Part shown: positions 1 through 7,304 of the stretch, piece after piece
How the letters are laid out: every line of letters starts with the position of its first letter
Position numbering within the stretch: position 1 is the stretch's first letter
Origin: Archangium sp.
Lineage (GTDB): Bacteria; Myxococcota; Myxococcia; Myxococcales; Myxococcaceae
Direction: 5' to 3'
Assembly: GCA_016793585.1 (NCBI GenBank)
Contig: JAEUJR010000228.1
Coordinates: 1-7,304 of the forward strand
Length of the DNA stretch: 7,304 bases
Program-made: the position numbers and the translations under genes
The notes under the pieces: model-generated
Seen by the model: only the letters and a program-made list of their open reading frames with translations
Database searches by the model: none
What the model was told of the DNA's origin: nothing

Positions 1-1
1 C

Positions 2-874
<873 letters not shown>

Positions 875-916
875 ACGATGCCGGCGCCCTCCACGGGCCC
901 GCGCATGTAAGCCCTT

Positions 917-948
917 CGCCGCTCCCGGAAACTGGAGCGGCGCTCCAG
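917..948 (+). promoter_or_regulatory. two mutually exclusive hairpins in the rpoA-rplQ spacer
   Basis: The 228-bp spacer (875-1102) is long for rpoA-rplQ and holds no convincing gene. Two inverted repeats share an arm. Hairpin A pairs CGCCGCTCC (917-925) with GGAGCGGCG (934-942) around an 8-nt loop. Hairpin B pairs CTGGAGCG (932-939) with CGCTCCAG (941-948), effectively 7 bp with a 3-nt loop. Both use bases 934-942, so only one can form in the RNA. No T-run follows, so neither is a classical terminator. It could be an RNA processing or stability element, an attenuator-like switch, or chance in GC-rich DNA. Confidence 0.4.
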
Positions 949-1102
949 CTCGCGATCGTCGCGGGTTGGTGATTCCGGAGCCGCGAAAGTGGCTCCACAA
1001 AACCGCGAGTTCACCACTCGCGATTATCTCCTCCCGGTACCTCACACGGCCGAAGAGGTTCACCGCCTGGCGCCGGTCGAGCCAGGCACCCCGAAGGACG
1101 TC

Positions 1103-1513
1103 ATGGAACACCGAGTCGGATACCGAAAGCTGCAGCGCACCACCTCGCACCGCATCGCGATGCTGCGCAACATGGTCACCTCGCTGCTCGAGCACGAGCG
1201 CATCGAGACGACCCTGCCCAAGGCGAAGGAGGCCCGCCGCCTCGCCGAGCGCATCATCACGTTGGGCAAGAAGGGCGGCGTGCACAACGCTCGCCTCGCG
1301 CAGCGCCACGTGAAGAGCCGCGCCGTGCTGCAGAAGGTCTTCAGCGAGCTGAAGGATCGCTACGCCAAGCGCAACGGCGGCTACACGCGCCTGCTGAAGG
1401 GTCACTTCCGCAAGGGTGACGCGGCCGACGTCGCGATTCTCGAACTCGTCGATCGCCCCGCGAAGGTCTCCGAGGCCGCTCCGGCGCCCGAAGGCGAAGA
1501 GAAGAAGGACTAA
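1103..1513 (+). CDS. rplQ: 50S ribosomal protein L17
   Basis: Large-subunit ribosomal protein L17, near the peptide exit region of the 50S particle. The 136-residue product starts [20 protein letters not shown] and carries [11 protein letters not shown] (37-47), ITLGKKGG (52-59), [14 protein letters not shown] (92-106) and AILELVDR (111-118), all L17 hallmarks. E. coli L17 is 127 aa; the extra residues are an acidic/Ala-Pro C-terminal tail ([13 protein letters not shown]). I chose ATG 1103 because the conserved L17 N-terminus (M.HR..GR.L) begins there and AAGGA (1094-1098) lies 4 nt upstream. The same frame stays open back to a GTG at 989, but those 38 codons match nothing in the family. Co-transcription with rpoA is likely, although the long spacer leaves room for separate control. 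Confidence 0.97.
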   Translation: MEHRVGYRKLQRTTSHRIAMLRNMVTSLLEHERIETTLPKAKEARRLAERIITLGKKGGVHNARLAQRHVKSRAVLQKVFSELKDRYAKRNGGYTRLLKGHFRKGDAADVAILELVDRPAKVSEAAPAPEGEEKKD

Positions 1514-1543
1514 GTCGCTTCTTCCACAGTCGAAGCAAGCCCG

Positions 1544-1575
1544 CGCCCCGTTCGGTCACCCAGACCGGCGGGGCG
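1544..1575 (+). terminator. terminator-like hairpin after rplQ
   Basis: About 30 bp past the rplQ stop, CGCCCCG (1544-1550) pairs with CGGGGCG (1569-1575). Inside that, CGGTC (1553-1557) pairs with GACCG (1563-1567) around a 5-nt loop, giving 12 bp with a small internal bulge. The sequence after it, TGTGCTTTGG, is only weakly T-rich. The position at the end of the ribosomal operon and before a gene of unrelated type supports a terminator; the poor U-tract lowers confidence. Confidence 0.62.
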
Positions 1576-1594
1576 TGTGCTTTGGTGCATCGCC

Positions 1595-2401
1595 ATGTCG
1601 ATGCGGGTCGCGCTGGTGGTGGGGGTCGTCTTCGGAGTGTCGGTCGCCAACGTGTCATGCCGTGAGCCCTGTTCGCTCGACACCTGCGCCGGCTGTTGCG
1701 ACAGGAACAACGACTGTCAGCTGGGCACCGAGGGCTTGGCCTGCGGCAAGCGCGGGGCCCTCTGCGAAGACTGCGGCGGCGGCCAGTGTCTCAAGCAGGT
1801 CTGCGTGGTGCGAGATGCAGGGCCCGAAGACGCCGGCGTGGAGGCCGACGGTGGGTGTCTGCCGGGCACCTGCGGGGCGATGTTCTTGTGCAACACGACC
1901 TCAGGCGCCTGCGAGACGCCAGGCAGCTGCAGCGTCAACCAGCCACAACCTGCAGGCTGCGGCTCGGGGCACGTCTGTCGTGCTGGCACCTGCGCCGACC
2001 TCGCGCGGCCCAGCTGCTCGAACTTTTCGCCTCAGTCGGCGCCCATGCGGTGGAACCCTGCCGTCTCGTTTGGCCCGGCCATCGTCTCGGCGCAGGCTCG
2101 TTCGTTCGGTCTGGTCGACGCGGGCTGCCCGCCAGGAGCGCTCCGCCGCGGCGTCGCCGAGCTCGAGGCGTATGACTTCCGAAGGCGCTTCGAAGACGGC
2201 GGTGTGCCGCGCCTCTTCCTCTACAGGGACAACGCGACGCTCTCGACCGTGCTCCCCGAGCAGATCGTCTCGGTCACCCCATCGAACGATGGGGCGAACG
2301 CCATCATCCAGGTCTCCATTTGCGCGCCTGACACGGTGTCGTCTCTCGTACAGGGCTTCGCCTTCGAGGGCGGCAACGGCGCGTGCGTGCAGTTCCAGTG
2401 A
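1595..2401 (+). CDS. Cys-rich exported protein, possible lipoprotein, function unknown
   Basis: A 268-residue protein I cannot assign a function. Residues 1-21 (MSMRVALVVGVVFGVSVANV...) form a short hydrophobic export signal. Cys22 could be lipidated, but the preceding N-V-S is a poor lipobox (Asn at -3), so ordinary cleavage is also possible. Residues 22-141 hold 20 of the 23 mature cysteines in a disulfide-knot-like spacing (AGCCDRNNDC, then CG..G..C..C....C), broken by an Asp/Pro/Gly/Glu linker near 72-88. The C-terminal part (about 142-268) looks like a compact beta-rich domain with alternating hydrophobic residues and three Cys. This architecture is common among myxobacterial surface proteins as I know them. 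Start choice: ATG 1595 or ATG 1601 (MRVALVV) suit the signal peptide; GTG 1577 is also in frame but would put polar residues first. No Shine-Dalgarno is visible. It follows the rplQ terminator, so it probably has its own promoter. Confidence 0.78.
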   Translation: MSMRVALVVGVVFGVSVANVSCREPCSLDTCAGCCDRNNDCQLGTEGLACGKRGALCEDCGGGQCLKQVCVVRDAGPEDAGVEADGGCLPGTCGAMFLCNTTSGACETPGSCSVNQPQPAGCGSGHVCRAGTCADLARPSCSNFSPQSAPMRWNPAVSFGPAIVSAQARSFGLVDAGCPPGALRRGVAELEAYDFRRRFEDGGVPRLFLYRDNATLSTVLPEQIVSVTPSNDGANAIIQVSICAPDTVSSLVQGFAFEGGNGACVQFQ

Positions 2402-2453
2402 ATGACCGCCGAATGGGCTTCCGCCTCCGGGAGCCTTCCGCTAACTGCGAGGG

Positions 2454-3572
2454 GTGGCGCTGAAACACCAGCCGACGCTCCCCGATCTTCCCGTTCGGCG
2501 CGTCGAAGAGATGGGCCTCAAGGAGCTCGAGCGTATTCGGCTCGTGCTGCGCGGCGGCTCGGTCATCGAGTGGCGGCGTCTGCACTTCACCACCTGGGAC
2601 GAGGTCGACCGCTTCCTGCGGCTCGCGCAGATCGACCCGACCCAGAAGCATGACGAAGCGTGGGTTCGTCAGGTGCTGGCCGACGCGGTCGAGTACCTGC
2701 GCAAGACGTTCGACTACAAGGTGGCCGACGCCGTCGCGAACCCCAACATGATTCACGACCTGTTCCTGCTGGCCTCGGGACAGATCGACAAGAAGTACCG
2801 GAAGATCGCCTGCATCGTGCTGAAGGTGATGCACGTCATTCAGCACATCGAGGCGCGCGATCTGCTGTTCAAGACCGCGGTGTCGGAGGCCGGGCTCGCG
2901 CAGATGGTGACCGAGCGGGTGGTGGCGGTCATCGACGAGGCGAAGCTCAAGGGGCTGCCGATCGTCGAGTTCTCGGACTCGATCAAGACGCGCGAGTCGG
3001 TGATCACCAAGCTCATCGCCAAGAAGGAGTCGACGGCCGCGGCGGTGTACGATCGCACGCGGTTTCGCATCATCGTGAAGGAGCGCGATGACGTGCTGCC
3101 GACGCTCTATTTCCTCACGCAGCGGCTCATTCCATTCAACTTCATGGTGCCGGCGCAGACCGAGAACACGCTGCTGCGGTTCAAGGAGCTGCTCAGCCAG
3201 TACCCGAACTTCCGCAAGTACGCCAAGCAGCTGCACCTCGACGTCGACTACGAGGAGCGCGAAGAGGCCAAGCGGGGCAACGCGTTCTCGGGGTCGACGT
3301 ACCGCATCTTGAACTTCGTGGCGGACGTGCCGATTCGCCTCGACGCCTACCTGCCGCCTCCCGAGTACGACGATCGCAGCCGCCGTGGCCGAATCACGCT
3401 GGCCACCTGCGAGTTTCAGATCGCCGACGAGAAGCAGGCGCTCGAGAACGAGAAGGGCGAGAACTCGCACGAGCGGTACAAGCAGCGGCAGCGTGACGTC
3501 GTGCTGAAGCGCCTCTCACGGGGCCTGGTGGTACCGAAGCGGCGAAAGTCGGTCGGCTCGTCGGGGCTGTGA
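2454..3572 (+). CDS. RelA/SpoT-like nucleotidyltransferase-fold protein
   Basis: A 372-aa soluble protein with no signal peptide. The C-terminal half aligns by eye with the (p)ppGpp synthetase domain of Rel enzymes. IKTRESVITKL (177-187) fits the K...S...K motif (K178, S182, K186). VYDRTRFRII (198-207) fits the metal-binding FD..A.RI strand (D200, R205). CEFQI (319-323) fits EIQIR, giving the catalytic-base equivalent E320. After E320 the spacing is kept exactly: Q322, E333, G335, H339, Y342-K343 match EIQI...E.G...H..YK. The GYQSxH loop that stacks the acceptor nucleotide is not intact (SGSTYR, 279-284), the Arg two residues before K178 is Ser176, and an insertion of about 25 residues precedes E320. 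Residues 1-170 are mostly helical with no HD hydrolase motif. I recall a myxobacterial family TIGR04552 of this length, unverified. The start is bounded by an in-frame TAA at 2442-2444, so GTG 2454 is best; ATG 2511 is the fallback. The gene is real; activity is inferred. Confidence 0.9.
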   Translation: MALKHQPTLPDLPVRRVEEMGLKELERIRLVLRGGSVIEWRRLHFTTWDEVDRFLRLAQIDPTQKHDEAWVRQVLADAVEYLRKTFDYKVADAVANPNMIHDLFLLASGQIDKKYRKIACIVLKVMHVIQHIEARDLLFKTAVSEAGLAQMVTERVVAVIDEAKLKGLPIVEFSDSIKTRESVITKLIAKKESTAAAVYDRTRFRIIVKERDDVLPTLYFLTQRLIPFNFMVPAQTENTLLRFKELLSQYPNFRKYAKQLHLDVDYEEREEAKRGNAFSGSTYRILNFVADVPIRLDAYLPPPEYDDRSRRGRITLATCEFQIADEKQALENEKGENSHERYKQRQRDVVLKRLSRGLVVPKRRKSVGSSGL

Positions 3573-3575
3573 GGT

Positions 3576-3761
3576 TCAGGTCTTCGGCTTGTAGAAGAGC
3601 AGCATCGAGTAGCAGTGAAACTCGTTGTCACTCGACTGGCAGACGACACGATCGACGATTTCGAGGTCGGCGTTGCTCTTGATCCACCGGTTGATGTTTT
3701 CGCTGAGCTCTTCGCGCTCTTTGGCCTTCGTCGCCGAAAACACCTTGACGCCAGTGAACAT
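3576..3761 (-). CDS. small conserved-looking 61-aa protein, function unknown
   Basis: A 61-residue protein beginning MFTGVKVFSATKAKEREEL and ending MLLFYKPKT. I cannot name a function. It looks like a beta-alpha-beta fold: strand TGVKVFSA (3-10), charged helix 12-30 with WIKSN, strand LEIVDRVVCQSS (33-44), then FHCYSMLLFYK (48-58). The QSSDNEFHC segment resembles small hypothetical proteins I have seen in several phyla, unverified. By hand count 51 of 61 codons end in G or C, as in neighbouring genes, which supports coding. The frame extends upstream to 3869, but that part overlaps the divergent gene and reads like shadow sequence, so ATG at 3761 is preferred. It has no Shine-Dalgarno. Its stop lies 3 bp from the stop of the convergent RelA-like gene. 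Confidence 0.76.
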   Translation of the reverse strand: MFTGVKVFSATKAKEREELSENINRWIKSNADLEIVDRVVCQSSDNEFHCYSMLLFYKPKT

Positions 3762-3767
3762 GCGCTG

Positions 3768-3797
3768 CTTATCCCACGCGGCTCGCGAGCCAGACAA
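3768..3797 (-). promoter_or_regulatory. candidate promoter of the 61-aa gene (leaderless geometry)
   Basis: On the minus strand, TTGTCT (plus 3792-3797) and GATAAG (plus 3768-3773) are separated by 18 bp, each matching 4 of 6 bases of the vegetative -35/-10 consensus. The -10 ends 6 nt before the ATG at 3761, so transcription would start at or next to the start codon. This fits the absence of a ribosome binding site. Both hexamers are weak and the call rests on geometry. Confidence 0.35.
3780..3791. promoter_or_regulatory. perfect 12-bp palindrome in the divergent spacer, possible operator
   Basis: GGCTCGCGAGCC is a perfect palindrome in the 50-bp spacer between the divergent 61-aa gene and the PHP-like gene. 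It lies between the candidate -35 and -10 of the minus-strand gene, directly next to the -35, where a dimeric regulator could act. Such a palindrome can also arise by chance in this GC-rich DNA. Confidence 0.38.
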
Positions 3798-3811
3798 GGG
3801 CCCATCCCGAC

Positions 3812-6646
<2,835 letters not shown>

Positions 6647-6674
6647 GTCGCGGGCTCCACGCGGCGGGTGGGAG

Positions 6675-6715
6675 CTGGCATGCGCCGCTCAGGTCCGCGG
6701 CGTGCGGCTTGCCAG
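6675..6715 (+). terminator. imperfect hairpin after surE, possible transcript end
   Basis: About 30 bp past the surE stop, CTGGCA (6675-6680) pairs with TGCCAG (6710-6715) and, inside, CGCCGC (6683-6688) pairs with GCGGCG (6697-6702) around an 8-nt loop, with an asymmetric internal bulge. No T-run follows, so it is at best a Rho-assisted or RNA-stabilising structure. The rest of 6647-6846 holds no supportable gene, only GC-rich sequence with degenerate matches to the repeat unit toward its right end. Confidence 0.33.
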
Positions 6716-6846
6716 GTGTCGCGCTGCGCAATCAGCGCCGCGCTGCACGGGCTTGCCCAACCACGCCGGCGCCGAACGGTCGCTCGCCACGTTCATCGTC
6801 TCACCCGCCGGCCGCACCTCACCGCCCGCCGCACCGCACCGCCGTG

Positions 6847-6954
6847 CCGGAGATCATCGCCGCGCCGGAGTTCATCGGCGCGCCGGAGTTCATCGGCGCG
6901 CCGGAGTTCATCGCCGCGCCGGAGTTCATCGCCGCGCCGGAGTTCATCGCCGCG
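6847..6954. repeat. 18-bp tandem repeat, type A block (6 units)
   Basis: Six perfectly phased 18-bp units of CCGGAGTTCATCGCCGCG at 6847, 6865, 6883, 6901, 6919 and 6937. They are nearly identical: the first has GAGATCATC for GAGTTCATC, and units 2-3 have GGC for GCC, the latter creating GGCGCGCC. The low divergence suggests recent copying. On the plus strand in the frame of 6847 each unit reads PEFIAA or PEFIGA; on the minus strand the frames read RGDELR or AAMNSG. A degenerate half-unit (GCACCTCACCGCC) lies just upstream, so the array may fray into 6786-6846. Confidence 0.95.
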
Positions 6955-7304
6955 CTCCACCTCATTGCTGCGCTGCACCTCATTGCCGCGCTGCACCTCG
7001 CCGCTGCGCTGCATCTCGCCGCTGCGCTGCACCTCTCCGCTGCAATGCGCCTCTCCGCTGCACTGCACCTCACCGCTGCGCTGCACCTTGCCGCTGCGCT
7101 GGACCTTGCCGCGCCGCTGCATCGCCGCAGCGCTGCGCCTCATCGCCGCGCTCCACCTCATTGCTGCGCTCCACCTCATCGCCGCGCTGCACCTCATCGC
7201 CGCGCTGCCCCTCATCGCCGCGCTCCACCTCATCGCCGCGCTCCACCTCATCGCCGCGCTCCACCTCACCGCCGCGCTCCACTCATCGCCGCGCTGCACC
7301 TCAT
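6955..7304. repeat. 18-bp tandem repeat, type B block (19 units + partial, runs off window)
   Basis: Units of consensus CTSCACCTCATCGCCGCG (S = C or G) from 6955 to the window end: nineteen, then 11 nt of a twentieth at 7294. They share the ATCGCCGCG half with type A. Units at 6991-7116 are the most diverged (fourth codon GCC, TCC or ACC); those at 7133-7276 are nearly uniform. Two units are off-length: 16 nt at 7117-7132 and 17 nt at 7277-7293, so the two deletions sum to 3 nt. In the plus-strand unit frame most copies read LHLIAA. All three plus frames are stop-free here and a minus frame is open from 7299 to a stop at 6793, so openness does not prove coding. There are no spacers, so this is not a CRISPR. 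It may be a minisatellite or part of a repeat-protein gene cut by the window edge. Confidence 0.95.

Noticed and set aside
989..1102. 38-codon N-terminal extension of L17 from GTG 989
   Set aside because: L17 proteins start at the M.HR..G motif (ATG 1103), which has its own AAGGA; the extension resembles nothing in the family.
2415..2436. Hairpin GGCTTCC/GGGAGCC-like between the Cys-rich and RelA-like genes
   Set aside because: About 7 pairs with a G-U wobble and no T-run; too weak to call a terminator.
2304..3470. Long minus-strand open frame (388 codons) opposite the RelA-like gene
   Set aside because: It mirrors the plus-strand gene's codon bias; the protein is Leu/Arg/His/Val-rich with no family pattern, while the plus frame carries clear motifs.
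6721..6745. Short inverted repeats GCGCTG/CAGCGC and CAGCG/CGCTG after surE
   Set aside because: 5-6 bp stems are expected by chance in this GC-rich stretch.
6847..7293. Repeated RGD tripeptide on the minus strand as an adhesion motif
   Set aside because: It is a by-product of the CGCGGCGAT repeat in one unproven frame.
6793..7299. Minus-strand 168-codon open frame through the repeat array (hexapeptides such as MRWSAA, RGDEVE)
   Set aside because: Several frames are open because the unit lacks stops; this one switches hexapeptide twice at off-length units, uses AGG often, and substitutions fall at first codon positions in its RGDEVE stretches. Not excluded if the gene starts to the right.
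6680..7304. Plus-strand open frame from ATG 6680 to the window end
   Set aside because: Arg/Ser/Pro-rich, no ribosome binding site, and openness is uninformative here.
6847..7304. CRISPR array
   Set aside because: Units are contiguous 18-mers with no spacers and no cas genes.

Overview
The window is high-GC bacterial DNA with strong G/C preference at third codon positions. It most likely comes from a myxobacterium or close relative (Myxococcota). Three things point there. The core genes (RpoA, L17, enolase, SurE) are ordinary bacterial versions. The Cys-rich secreted protein has the GCCD...C...G...CG...C..C..G.C pattern I associate with myxobacterial exported proteins. The gene at 2454-3572 resembles a family I remember as largely myxobacterial (TIGR04552, recalled and not checked). 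The genus cannot be told.

Layout. Positions 2-874 hold the 3' part of rpoA, cut by the window edge. After 228 bp with two overlapping hairpins comes rplQ (1103-1513), the usual end of the alpha ribosomal-protein operon. It is followed by a terminator-like hairpin (1544-1575). Next on the plus strand are a Cys-rich exported protein (1595-2401) and a 372-aa protein (2454-3572). The latter carries most of the catalytic-site pattern of RelA/SpoT alarmone synthetases and is the most interesting gene here. It ends 3 bp from the end of a convergent 61-aa small protein (3576-3761, minus). A 50-bp divergent spacer with a perfect 12-bp palindrome leads to a PHP-type phosphoesterase-like protein whose metal-binding histidines are partly replaced (3812-4528). 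Enolase (4590-5879) and the nucleotidase SurE (5876-6646) follow as a 4-bp-overlapping pair.

From 6847 to the window end the DNA is an 18-bp tandem repeat: 25 units and the start of a 26th, in two sequence types, with two off-length units whose indels sum to one codon. No confident gene can be assigned there. The 200 bp before it hold an imperfect hairpin that may end the eno-surE transcript.

How the genes relate. rpoA-rplQ is transcription/translation machinery. eno-surE pairs a glycolytic enzyme (also an RNA-degradosome component in some bacteria) with a stress-linked nucleotidase. The middle genes are accessory or of unknown role. Enolase and the small minus-strand gene both lack a Shine-Dalgarno and both have a -10-like hexamer 6-7 nt before ATG, so both may be leaderless messages. 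All functional statements are from reading the sequence; no database search was run.
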